A program made the translations under genes and the position numbers. Shown piece after piece: positions 52,181 through 60,597 of a stretch of 64,000 nucleotides of DNA; the stretch's first letter is position 1; every line of letters begins with the position of its first letter. The DNA is from Calditerrivibrio nitroreducens DSM 19672 (lineage in GTDB: Bacteria > Chrysiogenota > Deferribacteres > Deferribacterales > Calditerrivibrionaceae): the NCBI RefSeq assembly GCF_000183405.1, contig NC_014758.1, forward strand, positions 1,901,001-1,965,000, read 5' to 3'. Under the pieces are notes generated by a model that saw only the letters and a list, made by a program, of their open reading frames with translations, searched no databases and was not told the origin of the DNA.

Positions 52181-52896
52181 AAGAGATAAATTCAATCGGC
52201 ACCACCTCCTTTATACTACACGATACAAGACTCAAAAATGTCGAATATCTAAAAGGTTTGGTTGATATTGTACAGCTTCTTTATCTGGAAAGCTTCGAAG
52301 ATATAAAATCTCCTGAAGATTTAAATGAAATAAGAAAGTTGCAGCTGATCAAAAATGATATAGAATATTTCATCCACATGCCTATAGATCTAAAACTTTC
52401 CCACAGGGCTGAATGGGCAAAACTAAACCATTTTGCAAACGTATTAAAACCCCTAAACCCGCAACACCTAATCATTCACCCGGAAAATGAAGAAATCTTT
52501 TTTGAAGAGATGGTAAATTTTATCGCAATTTACCCTAATACTCTAATAGAAAATATCAATGAGGTAACCTTTTTTGATAAAGTCTCTTCGAACCATGCAG
52601 ACATCTGCTTCGATGTGGGGCATGCAATCATTGCTGGGGTTGATATTAGATGGTTTTTAAACAGATATAAAGACAACATAAAAGCATACCATCTACACGG
52701 GGTAAATGAGGGGAAAGATCATCTATCTGTGAGACATATCGACTTAAAACTTCTAAAATATCTATTAGACTTTGCCATAGATCATAATGTAAAGATAATA
52801 ATTGAGGTATTTGGAGAAAAAGATTTTTACGATTCAAAAGAATTTTTAAGGGGGTTCTTCAAAGATCATGGTTACATTTATCACCGGTGGGATTAA
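52177..52896 (+). CDS. cbiR: CbiR-like cobamide-remodelling phosphodiesterase (AP-endonuclease/TIM-barrel family)
   Basis: 239 aa xylose-isomerase-like/AP-endonuclease 2 fold. Candidate metal ligands typical of the fold: EYFIHMP, LIIHPEN (His about 105), LIENINE (Glu about 129), ICFDVGH (Asp/His about 147-150), AYHLHGVNEGKDHLSV (His about 175-177) and IIIEVFG (Glu). CbiR hydrolyses the cobamide phosphodiester to release the lower nucleotide and give cobinamide phosphate, the CobU substrate; its position directly before cobU is the main reason for the name. A general sugar-phosphate isomerase is the alternative. Overlaps tonB by 4 bp and cobU by 29 bp. Confidence 0.75.
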   Translation: MKEINSIGTTSFILHDTRLKNVEYLKGLVDIVQLLYLESFEDIKSPEDLNEIRKLQLIKNDIEYFIHMPIDLKLSHRAEWAKLNHFANVLKPLNPQHLIIHPENEEIFFEEMVNFIAIYPNTLIENINEVTFFDKVSSNHADICFDVGHAIIAGVDIRWFLNRYKDNIKAYHLHGVNEGKDHLSVRHIDLKLLKYLLDFAIDHNVKIIIEVFGEKDFYDSKEFLRGFFKDHGYIYHRWD

Positions 52897-53386
52897 AAGT
52901 GGAAAAACTAAGTTTGGTCTCAAAATAGGTCAGAAATATCAGAAAAAGGTATATATCGCCACAGCTGAGCCGTTTGATGAAGAGATGAAAAAAAAGATCG
53001 ATCTGCATCGTGCTGAAAGGGGTGTTTACTGGGAGACAATAGAAGAACCAATCAATTTGGATGATGCGGTAAAAAGATCTTTAAAGTTTGACTTGATCAT
53101 GATAGATTGCATCACGGTGTGGCTCAATAATCTATTGTATCACCAGAAGAACGTGGAAGAATACATATACAGATTTATCCTCAGTCTAAACGATGTTAAA
53201 AACGAGGTAGTCATCATATCAAATGAGATCGGTATGGGGGTTGTACCCATCGAAGAAACCGCCAGAAATTATCTAAACCTTCTTGGGATAATAAATCAGA
53301 GGATAGCCAGTATTTCGGATAATTTAGTTTTTATGGTTTCAGGTTACCCACTATTTTTAAAGGGGGATTTGAACAATGAGTTATAA
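52868..53386 (+). CDS. cobU: CobU, adenosylcobinamide kinase/adenosylcobinamide-phosphate guanylyltransferase
   Basis: 172 aa. P-loop GGIKSGKT at residues 7-14, guanylylated-intermediate His47 in LHRAERG, and MIDCITVWLNNLL and SNEIGMGVVP motifs conserved in CobU/CobP. Length close to E. coli CobU. It phosphorylates AdoCbi and transfers GMP to make AdoCbi-GDP. It starts 29 bp inside cbiR. The C-terminal 10 bp overlap the Cys-rich gene. Confidence 0.95.
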   Translation: MVTFITGGIKSGKTKFGLKIGQKYQKKVYIATAEPFDEEMKKKIDLHRAERGVYWETIEEPINLDDAVKRSLKFDLIMIDCITVWLNNLLYHQKNVEEYIYRFILSLNDVKNEVVIISNEIGMGVVPIEETARNYLNLLGIINQRIASISDNLVFMVSGYPLFLKGDLNNEL

Positions 53387-53645
53387 ATTTTTTTCCAACA
53401 AAAATTGTGAATACTACCCCTGCCATAAAATTGAAAATCAAAACTGTCTCTTTTGTTTCTGCCCCCTATATTTTTTCGAGGATTGTGGCGGAGATTACAG
53501 ATTTATTAATAATGTAAAAGATTGCTCTTTTTGCACCAAAAATCACGATGAAGACTCTTATCAGTTTGTTATCCAGCAGCTAAACAAGGCATTTAATAAT
53601 ATAAAAAAAGATAAACTAAAAATGTTAAAGTTGGAGGATTTATGA
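53376..53645 (+). CDS. Cysteine-rich small protein of cobalamin operons (PF04071 type)
   Basis: 89 aa with ten cysteines: FSNKNCEYYPCHK, QNCLFCFCPLYFFEDCGG, KDCSFCTKNH. The CEYYPCH...CLFCFCPLY...C...C-x2-C pattern is that of the Cys-rich small domain found near cobalamin genes, thought to be a zinc or metal site; function unproven. Ends in a charged helix and is coupled to both cobU and cobT by overlaps. A cobalt or Fe-S role would be guesswork. Confidence 0.8.
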   Translation: MSYKFFSNKNCEYYPCHKIENQNCLFCFCPLYFFEDCGGDYRFINNVKDCSFCTKNHDEDSYQFVIQQLNKAFNNIKKDKLKMLKLEDL

Positions 53646-54703
53646 AGCTTGATGAAATTTTAAATCAGATTGCCCCTATCGATGAAAACTTCAGAATAAA
53701 AGCTGTGGAGAGAAATGACAATCTCCTAATGCCATTACGGGCAATGGGTAGGCTACATGAGATCTCAGAGCAACTTTCCGCCATCTACCGAACATTAAAA
53801 CCAAGAATAGAAAAAGGTGCTGTATTTGTTATGGCGGGGGATCATGGTGTGGTGGAGGAAGGGGTATCCCCTTTCCCTCAGGAGGTTACAGGGCTTATGT
53901 TTAATGCCTTTTTAAACGATCTGGCGACCGTAAGTGTATTGGGGAAGAAAGAGGGGCTTGAAATAATCCTTGCCGATATCGGCTCAAAATATGATTCATC
54001 CAATATAGTGAACAAAAAGAATGAATTTGTTGTTAAAAAAGTGATATGGGGTACTAAAAACTTCACCAAAGAACCTGCAATGACAAGAGAGGAAGCCATA
54101 AGATCGATTGAAGCAGGGGTAGAGATAACCCTTAAGTATATCAAAGATAAAAATCTCGATATCGTTATAACTGGAGAAATGGGGATTGGTAATACGACCC
54201 CATCAGCAGCAATTGGAGCAGTCATCACAGGCAGCAGAGTGGAAGAGATGACAGGTAAAGGGGCAGGCTTAAGTAGCGAAGGGGTAAAAAGGAAGATCGA
54301 TGTGATAAAAAGAGGACTAGAAATGCACAAACCTGAACCAGAAGACCCCATAGATACCCTATCAAAGGTTGGGGGGGCTGAGATAGGTGCCATTGCAGGT
54401 ATAATATTGGCGGCTTCTTATTCAAAAATTCCAGTCATTATAGATGGTTTTATCTCCACCGCCGGAGCCCTTATAGCATACAAACTGAATCCCGCCACAA
54501 AAGGTTATATGATAGCTGGACACTGCTCTGAAGAGCCGGGGCATATCAGAATGCTAAATTATCTCAACATAAAGCCAATACTCAATCTAAATATGAGGCT
54601 TGGTGAAGGTACCGGAGCAGTACTTGCACTACCAATAGTGAAACAGGCAGCAAATATGATTTCGAATGTGGCCACATTCGAAGAAGCAGGTATCCCAAAA
54701 TGA
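53642..54703 (+). CDS. cobT: CobT, nicotinate-nucleotide-dimethylbenzimidazole phosphoribosyltransferase
   Basis: 353 aa. Activates a lower-ligand base to alpha-ribazole phosphate. Recognised segments are VFVMAGDHGVVEEGVSPFPQEVT (about 62-84), TGEMGIGNTTPSAAIGAV (about 178-195), GAEIGAIAGIILAASYS, and the catalytic Glu322 in RLGEGTGAVLALP. Length agrees with Salmonella CobT. Overlaps of 4 bp on both sides. Which benzimidazole or purine base is used cannot be told. Confidence 0.95.
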   Translation: MKLDEILNQIAPIDENFRIKAVERNDNLLMPLRAMGRLHEISEQLSAIYRTLKPRIEKGAVFVMAGDHGVVEEGVSPFPQEVTGLMFNAFLNDLATVSVLGKKEGLEIILADIGSKYDSSNIVNKKNEFVVKKVIWGTKNFTKEPAMTREEAIRSIEAGVEITLKYIKDKNLDIVITGEMGIGNTTPSAAIGAVITGSRVEEMTGKGAGLSSEGVKRKIDVIKRGLEMHKPEPEDPIDTLSKVGGAEIGAIAGIILAASYSKIPVIIDGFISTAGALIAYKLNPATKGYMIAGHCSEEPGHIRMLNYLNIKPILNLNMRLGEGTGAVLALPIVKQAANMISNVATFEEAGIPK

Positions 54704-55404
54704 AAGGCTTCTTAACTGCCGTATCTTTTCTAACTATCCTCAAAATCGATCTTAAAGATTACGACAATAAAAAAGCTGTCTATTTCTTTCCTATGGTGGG
54801 GCTTTTAATAGCCCTGCCCGCTTATTTATTACTGAAAAGTAACCTGCACTTTAAAGAATTTTTCACTTTACTCTATCTTACAATCATCACCGGTGCATTA
54901 CATCTTGATGGTCTTGCGGATACGGCAGATGCCTTTTTCTCCCATAAAGAAAGAGAAAAGAAGCTACAGATCATGAAGGATAGCAGAATAGGTGTCATGG
55001 GGGCTGTTACCCTCATCCTTGCATCCCTTTTCAAGTATGAGCTTTTAAAAGATATCCACCCATCGATACTATTCTTTGTTTTATCATACTCCCGACTTGG
55101 GGCTGTAATAGTAATGTTAACCCTACCTTACGCAAGAGAATCAGGGACAGGTTCTTTTTTCAAAATGGTGGAATTAAAAAGTATATACTCATTTTTTCTG
55201 TTGATACCCCTTACGATCTTTCTCTATCAGGGGTTACTGTTTTCCACCCTTTTCAATACAGTATTTATTTTACTCTGCATTATTTTGATTTCATTCTACA
55301 AAAAGATCATCGGCGGCTGGACCGGGGATATGGTGGGAGCTTTTATAGAGTTTTCAGAAATTATAATGCTTTATATTTCTATTGAATTAAAAACCTATTG
55401 TTGA
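54700..55404 (+). CDS. cobS: CobS, cobalamin (cobamide) 5'-phosphate synthase
   Basis: 234 aa polytopic membrane enzyme joining AdoCbi-GDP to alpha-ribazole phosphate. The conserved ALHLDGLADTADAFF (about 66-80) with the DGxxDxxD Mg site, SRIGVMG (about 100) and the C-terminal KKIIGGWTGDMVGAFIE (about 200-216) are present. About six to seven hydrophobic spans. No cobC phosphatase is in this operon, so the last dephosphorylation must be done elsewhere. Overlaps cobT by 4 bp and is 12 bp from the second TonB-like gene. Confidence 0.94.
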   Translation: MKGFLTAVSFLTILKIDLKDYDNKKAVYFFPMVGLLIALPAYLLLKSNLHFKEFFTLLYLTIITGALHLDGLADTADAFFSHKEREKKLQIMKDSRIGVMGAVTLILASLFKYELLKDIHPSILFFVLSYSRLGAVIVMLTLPYARESGTGSFFKMVELKSIYSFFLLIPLTIFLYQGLLFSTLFNTVFILLCIILISFYKKIIGGWTGDMVGAFIEFSEIIMLYISIELKTYC

Positions 55405-55416
55405 TATTATACATCC

Positions 55417-55965
55417 ATGAACAGATCAGCCATTTTAATCTCCCTGTTACTTTCCATTTTAATTCATCTATCTGTTTTTATGATTCCGATTAAATTATAT
55501 AACAAAAAAGAAAAAACAATTGTACCTAAAATCTTTATAGTCGATTTCCAATCGAGACCTGTCAGTAATGACTTTTCAGCTCTAAAATCGATTGAAGAAA
55601 AAGATCTATTGGAAAAGATCGACGGCTACTTGAAAAATATTAATAGTAAATTAGATCCCAACAGAGGGATACCCAGAATAAATAATAGTTTTGATGAAGA
55701 TAAGTACTATACAGAATTTTTGAAAATACTAAACCGTGAGATGGATATAAAGGATTACCTGGAAGAGAAAGGTCTAATGGGTGAGTACCTTTTTAAAATA
55801 GATATCGAAGGCTCCGGAAGAGTAAGATCTGTTGAAACGATTAGAAGACAAGGTAGCCCTGAACTGGAAGAATATGTAATAAAAAGGCTAAAATCTATCA
55901 CATTCCCACCACACGGGGAACTAAATCTAACCATAAAAGTTAACATGAAGTTTGAACTGGATTGA
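55417..55965 (+). CDS. Second TonB-like protein (short)
   Basis: 182 aa with an N-terminal membrane span (ILISLLLSILIHLSVFMI, about 6-23), a short periplasmic region without Pro-rich linker, and a TonB-like C-terminal domain (YLEEKGLMGEYLFKIDIEGSGRVRSVETIRRQGS, then LKSITFPPHGELNLTIKVNMKFELD). Similar layout to the TonB at 51.4 kb but shorter and weakly alike in sequence. Placement at the end of the cobamide operon suggests an additional transducer for BtuB; 14 bp after its stop the IS element begins. Confidence 0.75.
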   Translation: MNRSAILISLLLSILIHLSVFMIPIKLYNKKEKTIVPKIFIVDFQSRPVSNDFSALKSIEEKDLLEKIDGYLKNINSKLDPNRGIPRINNSFDEDKYYTEFLKILNREMDIKDYLEEKGLMGEYLFKIDIEGSGRVRSVETIRRQGSPELEEYVIKRLKSITFPPHGELNLTIKVNMKFELD

Positions 55966-55968
55966 AAG

Positions 55969-55978
55969 TAGATTAAAT
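55969..55978 (+). repeat. Left target-site duplication of the IS element
   Basis: TAGATTAAAT at 55969-55978 recurs exactly at 57446-57455 on the other side of the element. Its two flanking copies show recent transposition into the intergenic region between the second TonB-like gene and mnmA. Confidence 0.85.
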
Positions 55979-57445
55979 CTGGCATCACCCCATTTTTATG
56001 ATTTAATATTGAATTTTCAATAAGTTATACTTGTAAAAGCCTCCAGAATGTTGTATGATGATTTTACACAAAAAAGCAACAATAACAACAAACTGGAGGC
56101 AGTTTATGATATATGAAATTGCAGAAAATGTGAAGAGAAAAATTTTAATCCTAACACAAAACCTTAATGATTACATTACAAGACCCCAACAGAAATATAT
56201 GATTGAAATGGTTTCAGGAGTATTTGCAACCAAGAGCCTGAATCTTACATCGATAGCAGGTTATTTAAATGAGAGATGTGGTGTAAAACATTCTCTAAAG
56301 AGATTGCAGAGAAATACATTTAATTATTCTACTTTGTTAGATATTTCTAATGCTTATAATATAGATTATGCATACAATGAAACGAAATCAGATGACAGGT
56401 TAATAATATCGATAGATGGTGGTGATTTGACACATGATTATGGTATCGGTTTTGAGCTTATAGGTAAAGTTCACGATGGTAGTTCTAACAAAGTAGGCTA
56501 TGGATATCCGTTAAATCATGCTGTATGTTACAGTCCAAAGAGTAAGAGAATGTTTTCATTATATATTGATGTTTATAGTTATAAATCAAGTAACTTTAAA
56601 AGTGAGAATGCCAAGACCATAGAGATGCTGGAGAAGATAGGGATTAGATTTAAAGATAAGGGGTTATTTGTATTTGATAGGGGCTATGATAGGGGTGAGA
56701 TATTAAGATATATGCTTAGAAATGGTTTGAGTTTTGTAATAAGGAGTGTTGGTAAGAGGCATTTGGATTACAATGGGAGTAGGCTTTCAGTATTGGATAT
56801 TTGTAAGGATAAGATAAATAGAAGGTATAAAAAAGGTGGTATTTCTTATGGTTATGCTAAATGTTATTATCATGGCCATGCAGTTACATTAATTAGTGTA
56901 AGGGGTAATTCGTCGAAGAATATGCTTTATTTTATGAGTGAAGGGCATATAAGCAGTAGTAAGGAAGCGTATTTTAGGATTAGCAGTTATTTTTCCAGGT
57001 GGAAGATAGAAGAGAGCTATAAGTTTATGAAGCAGCAGTTTGGTATTGAGAAGTGCCTTGTGAGGAGGTTTGAGTCATTGAGGACGTTGTTAGGTATGGT
57101 ATCTTTTTGCTGGAATGTATTAAGTCAGATAGAATCGGATGTTATGATATCCAAGTTGTTAGAAGATATGGCCAAAAGAGAGAAATACGACAATGAAGAC
57201 AAAAAGGTATGTGAATTTAAATATTATCGGATATCGGATGGTATTGAAAGGGTATTACGGTCTTACAATGGTAAGATATTTCATCATAGAGATAAAAAAT
57301 ATGATTGTGATTATGTTATGTATTTTAAGATAGGTTATTATCTTAAATTTCCAGAAGAGCGTAAGAAGATATTTGGAATGGGCAAGATGAAAAGGAAGAA
57401 AAGTTTACTTGTGGCTTAGGGGTGCAAAAAATGGGGTGACGGCAG
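55979..57445 (+). mobile_element. Intact IS4-family insertion sequence
   Basis: 1467 bp. Terminal inverted repeats: left CTGGCATCACCCCATTTTTA, right (read inward) CTGCCGTCACCCCATTTTTT, 17 of 20 identical, each starting CTG as in several IS4 groups. Flanked by a 10-bp direct duplication (TAGATTAAAT). It holds one transposase gene with its own ribosome site; the stop lies 26 bp from the right end. A right-end scar of a close relative is at 11889-11918. Confidence 0.93.
56106..57419 (+). CDS. IS4-family DDE transposase
   Basis: 437 aa from the ATG at 56106, which is preceded by GGAGG at 6 bp; the ATG at 56055 lacks one. Catalytic acids: Asp in LIISIDGGDLTHDYG (about 101), Asp in LFVFDRGYDRGEI (about 200) and Glu in the IS4 signature Y-x2-R-x3-E-x6-K, seen as YFSRWKIEESYKFMK (about 299-313). 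The reading frame is intact, so the element may be active. Codon usage is AT-rich like its host. Confidence 0.9.
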   Translation: MIYEIAENVKRKILILTQNLNDYITRPQQKYMIEMVSGVFATKSLNLTSIAGYLNERCGVKHSLKRLQRNTFNYSTLLDISNAYNIDYAYNETKSDDRLIISIDGGDLTHDYGIGFELIGKVHDGSSNKVGYGYPLNHAVCYSPKSKRMFSLYIDVYSYKSSNFKSENAKTIEMLEKIGIRFKDKGLFVFDRGYDRGEILRYMLRNGLSFVIRSVGKRHLDYNGSRLSVLDICKDKINRRYKKGGISYGYAKCYYHGHAVTLISVRGNSSKNMLYFMSEGHISSSKEAYFRISSYFSRWKIEESYKFMKQQFGIEKCLVRRFESLRTLLGMVSFCWNVLSQIESDVMISKLLEDMAKREKYDNEDKKVCEFKYYRISDGIERVLRSYNGKIFHHRDKKYDCDYVMYFKIGYYLKFPEERKKIFGMGKMKRKKSLLVA

Positions 57446-57455
57446 TAGATTAAAT
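57446..57455 (+). repeat. Right target-site duplication of the IS element
   Basis: TAGATTAAAT directly after the right terminal repeat, identical to 55969-55978. The two bases after it (CT) also match the left end of the element, so the duplication could formally be read as 12 bp, but aligned inverted repeats favour 10. Confidence 0.85.
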
Positions 57456-57512
57456 CTATTGCATTTCATACTTTTTAATATAATATATCCCAAAATATGA
57501 CGGAGGACCTTA

Positions 57513-58544
57513 GTGAAAAGAGTTGTTGTGGCCATGAGTGGTGGTGTTGATTCATCTGTAACCGCTTACATTTTGAAAAAGATGGGGTACGATGTGGTTG
57601 GTGTCACCATCAAGATGTTTGAAAATCAGGAAAAATATTTAAAAGATGCGGAAGCAGTTGCAAAAAAACTTGATATAAAATGGGAAATGATAGATAAAAC
57701 GATAGAATTTCAAGAAACCGTCATATCCTACTTCATAAATAGCTACCGAAAAGGTCTCACCCCAAACCCCTGTGCCTACTGCAATAGAAATGCTAAATTC
57801 TTCTTCCTTTACAATGAAATGTTAAAATATGGTGCAGACCATATAGCCACCGGTCATTACGCTGATATTGTGGAAGTGGATGGTCATAAATATATAAAAA
57901 AATCGACAAATACAAAAAAGGATCAATCCTATTACCTTGCCCTCATAAGGGATGATCTTCTGGATAAACTACTATTCCCACTTGGGATGATGGATAAATC
58001 AGAAGTTAGAAAAATTGCATCTTCCATAGGGCTCGAGGTGGCGGAAAAAAAGGACAGTCAGGAGGTTTGTTTTTTAGAAGGGGGGGACTATCGAGATTAT
58101 TTAAAAAAGATGATCGATCCAAACAAGATCAAAAAAGGGTACTTTATTTACAACAATGAGAGGATTATGAAACACGAGGGGATAGAGTTTTACACAGTTG
58201 GACAGAGAAGAGGCTTAGGCATAGGATACCATAAACCCCTTTATGTACAACATATCGATCCGGTAACCTTTGACATACACCTCACCGACGAGAATAGATC
58301 CGGTTATAGAGGTGTCAGGCTTAACAATTGCAATTGGTTTGGCAGTCCAAAAAAGCTTTTCAGAGCCCAGGCAAGGCTGAGATATAGGATGAAAGATGCA
58401 AATACCCTTGTGGAGATCCTTCCGGATGACAGAGCAGATCTACTTTTTGACGAACCCCAACCATTCCCGGCGCCTGGTCAGGTGGCTGCTATTTACAATA
58501 AAGATATCCTTTTGGGTGGAGGATTCATTGAAGGAGTATTTTAG
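57513..58544 (+). CDS. mnmA: MnmA, tRNA-specific 2-thiouridylase
   Basis: 343 aa from the GTG at 57513 (GGAGG site 6 bp before). PP-loop MSGGVDSSVTAYIL (8-21) at the N-terminus. Catalytic cysteines: NPCAYCNRNAKF (about 89-92) and SQEVCFLEGGDYRDYL (about 184-199). It thiolates U34 of Lys, Glu, Gln tRNAs with sulfur from a persulfide carrier. The last 17 bp overlap the larE start (TTG at 58528). Confidence 0.95.
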   Translation: MKRVVVAMSGGVDSSVTAYILKKMGYDVVGVTIKMFENQEKYLKDAEAVAKKLDIKWEMIDKTIEFQETVISYFINSYRKGLTPNPCAYCNRNAKFFFLYNEMLKYGADHIATGHYADIVEVDGHKYIKKSTNTKKDQSYYLALIRDDLLDKLLFPLGMMDKSEVRKIASSIGLEVAEKKDSQEVCFLEGGDYRDYLKKMIDPNKIKKGYFIYNNERIMKHEGIEFYTVGQRRGLGIGYHKPLYVQHIDPVTFDIHLTDENRSGYRGVRLNNCNWFGSPKKLFRAQARLRYRMKDANTLVEILPDDRADLLFDEPQPFPAPGQVAAIYNKDILLGGGFIEGVF

Positions 58545-59229
58545 CAGGTTTAAAAGTGCGGTGGTGGCTTTAAGCGGTGGTGCTGACAGCAGTTTCACCC
58601 TTTACCTTGCATCAAAATACATAGAAAGTAAGCAGATTGTTGCCGTAACAGCCACGAATAGCCATGTGTTTCGGTATGAAATCAATCAAGCTAGATCAAT
58701 CGCTGAAAGGCTGAATGTCAGATGGATCGGTTTTGAAGCCCAAATGGATCTCAACTTCTTTAAAAATGATGAAAATAGATGCTACTATTGTAAAAAAAGC
58801 TTTTTAAAAGAGATAAAAAAGATAAAAGAAGAGCTTGGGTATCAAGTAATATTTGATGGAAGCAACATCGATGATCTATCAGAAATACGACAGGGTAGAA
58901 AAGCCATTGAAGAGTATGGTGTAATCTCTCCTTTGATCGCTCTCTCTCTTGGAAAAAAGGATGTGTTGGATGGTTTAAAAGATTCACCTTTAAAAGATTT
59001 TCATTTCACAACAGAATCATGTAAAGCCACAAGGCTTGTGGATATACCTATCGATAATGATATAATGCAAAAAATCGAAGATATTGAAGATATTCTGAGG
59101 GTAAAGATACCCGGACTGCGGATCAGGTACAACGGGCAAAAGCTATATTACGAGATTAAGAAACCTTTCAGAGTATCTGAAGAACAGATTGCAATACTTG
59201 AAGAACTATTAAAGGTTAATGGCTTCTAA
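58528..59229 (+). CDS. larE: LarE-type ATP-dependent sulfur transferase, three-cysteine variant
   Basis: 233 aa. I take the TTG at 58528 (GGAGG 5 bp before, inside the mnmA end); the ATG at 58396 would add 44 residues from an mnmA antireading frame. PP-loop SGGADSS (16-22), then NRCYYCKK (C85-x2-C88) and ESCKATRL (C165). LarE activates the pyridine dicarboxylate by adenylylation and adds sulfur. Lactobacillus LarE has a single sacrificial Cys; three conserved cysteines in this arrangement are characteristic of the [4Fe-4S]-containing LarE described from Thermotoga. Coupled to mnmA; functional partner of larC at 0.1-1.3 kb. Confidence 0.85.
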   Translation: MKEYFSRFKSAVVALSGGADSSFTLYLASKYIESKQIVAVTATNSHVFRYEINQARSIAERLNVRWIGFEAQMDLNFFKNDENRCYYCKKSFLKEIKKIKEELGYQVIFDGSNIDDLSEIRQGRKAIEEYGVISPLIALSLGKKDVLDGLKDSPLKDFHFTTESCKATRLVDIPIDNDIMQKIEDIEDILRVKIPGLRIRYNGQKLYYEIKKPFRVSEEQIAILEELLKVNGF

Positions 59230-59261
59230 TCACCTCCAACATTTTCTGATTAGATCTTTTT
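59225..59261 (+). terminator. Terminator of the mnmA-larE pair
   Basis: TCTAATC (59225-59231) pairs with GATTAGA (59248-59254), followed by TCTTTTT. It includes the larE stop region and overlaps the 3' end of the convergent flavoprotein gene. Low GC content, so moderate strength. Confidence 0.6.
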
Positions 59262-60572
59262 AAATGCATCCTTAGCTGCAAAGATATAAATATTATCGGA
59301 AGGTTTTGCAGCAAGTTCCGGGTGCGTACAATACTGATAGTTTAAAATATCTTCAATTGTGGCTCCCATCTGAATGGCAAACGATATAAAATCAACGTTT
59401 GCTGCGGTGCAGTGCCCTTTTCTTAAAACAGCCCCCCCAATAATCTTTCCGGTTTTCCTGTCAAAAACAAGTTTTGTCTTGATGGTGGCTACTCCATCCA
59501 TCATCGGATACATATCCATCACCTCGGATTCCCCCATAACGGCATCTATACCCTCTGACAGGGCAGCTTTATAAATTAAACCTGCAGAACCAAAGCTGTA
59601 TTCAAAAGCAGTGGAAGCATTTGCATTTATCACACCTAAAAACTTAGATCTCTTCCCTAAAATATTCTTTGCCACATATTTCCCCATAAAGACTGCATTG
59701 GTACCAAACTCTCCCCTTATCGGTTTACCTGTGATAAACGATTTCTTCTCGGCACAATCCCCTGCAGCATAAACATCTGGGGCATTAGTCATAAGATAGT
59801 CATCTGTAATAATACCGAATTTTGAAGTGGCTATCCCTGATTTTGCTGCAAGATCTGTATTTGGCAAAACCCCCACCGCAACAATAACAAAATCAGTTTC
59901 TATAAACCTGCCGTCACTTAAAACAACCCTTTTTACAACCTTATCCCCTTCAAGCCTTACAACTTTTGTTCCGGTTACAACATCGATACCATTTTTTATA
60001 ATAGAATCCTCAATCTCCTTCGCAAAATCATCATCCATCGTGGCAAGAAGAATATGCGGCAGCATCTCAACTATAGTCACATCAAGCCCTATCTTTTTTA
60101 AAACAACCGCCACTTCAACCCCGATATACCCCCCACCAATCACCACGCATCTTTTGGAAACTTTAGCAAGCCCTCGTATCGTTTCCATATCAGATTTCGA
60201 CCTCACGGTGAGGATATTCCCCAGATCTATTCCCTCAAGTTCAGGGATGAAAGGTCTTGAACCTGTAGCCAGAAGTAGATGATCATAGTGTAAAAGATGA
60301 TTTTTATCGGTGTAAATTACTCTATTTGTCGTATCTATCTCTGTGGCTTTATCGATTATCAGTTTTGCACCAAAATCTGTGATGAGACTATTAGGAATGC
60401 AAAATTTTTCCACAGGTTTTTTGTCAATGATACCATAGGGAACGGCACAACGATTAGCATTGATCTCCTCATCTTTAACGAGAGTGATATCATACTCTTT
60501 GTTTGAACCATGTAGAGAATGAATAAGTACCCTTCCGGCGGGCCCCCCACCTATTATGACTACCTTTTCCAT
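59250..60572 (-). CDS. FAD-dependent pyridine nucleotide-disulfide oxidoreductase (CoA-disulfide reductase/NADH oxidase type)
   Basis: 440 aa flavoprotein. FAD-binding GGGPAG near residues 8-13, single redox Cys42 in NRCAVPYG (the Cys position of CoA-disulfide reductase, Nox and persulfide reductases), an NAD(P) loop GGGYIGVEVA (about 145-154), the conserved YAAGDCAE (about 268-275) and the Nox-type dimerisation domain to the end. Substrate could be CoA-disulfide, polysulfide/persulfide or O2; sequence cannot decide, and the usual SxxCGxP pattern is altered to NRCAVP. Downstream of the export operon on the minus strand. Confidence 0.82.
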   Translation of the reverse strand: MEKVVIIGGGPAGRVLIHSLHGSNKEYDITLVKDEEINANRCAVPYGIIDKKPVEKFCIPNSLITDFGAKLIIDKATEIDTTNRVIYTDKNHLLHYDHLLLATGSRPFIPELEGIDLGNILTVRSKSDMETIRGLAKVSKRCVVIGGGYIGVEVAVVLKKIGLDVTIVEMLPHILLATMDDDFAKEIEDSIIKNGIDVVTGTKVVRLEGDKVVKRVVLSDGRFIETDFVIVAVGVLPNTDLAAKSGIATSKFGIITDDYLMTNAPDVYAAGDCAEKKSFITGKPIRGEFGTNAVFMGKYVAKNILGKRSKFLGVINANASTAFEYSFGSAGLIYKAALSEGIDAVMGESEVMDMYPMMDGVATIKTKLVFDRKTGKIIGGAVLRKGHCTAANVDFISFAIQMGATIEDILNYQYCTHPELAAKPSDNIYIFAAKDAFKKI

Positions 60573-60597
60573 TATAACCTCCTTGATTCATTTAAAG

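Noticed and set aside
58396-58527. 44-residue N-terminal extension of LarE
   Set aside because: It is wholly inside mnmA in another frame, and the TTG at 58528 has the better ribosome site and the family's usual N-terminus.
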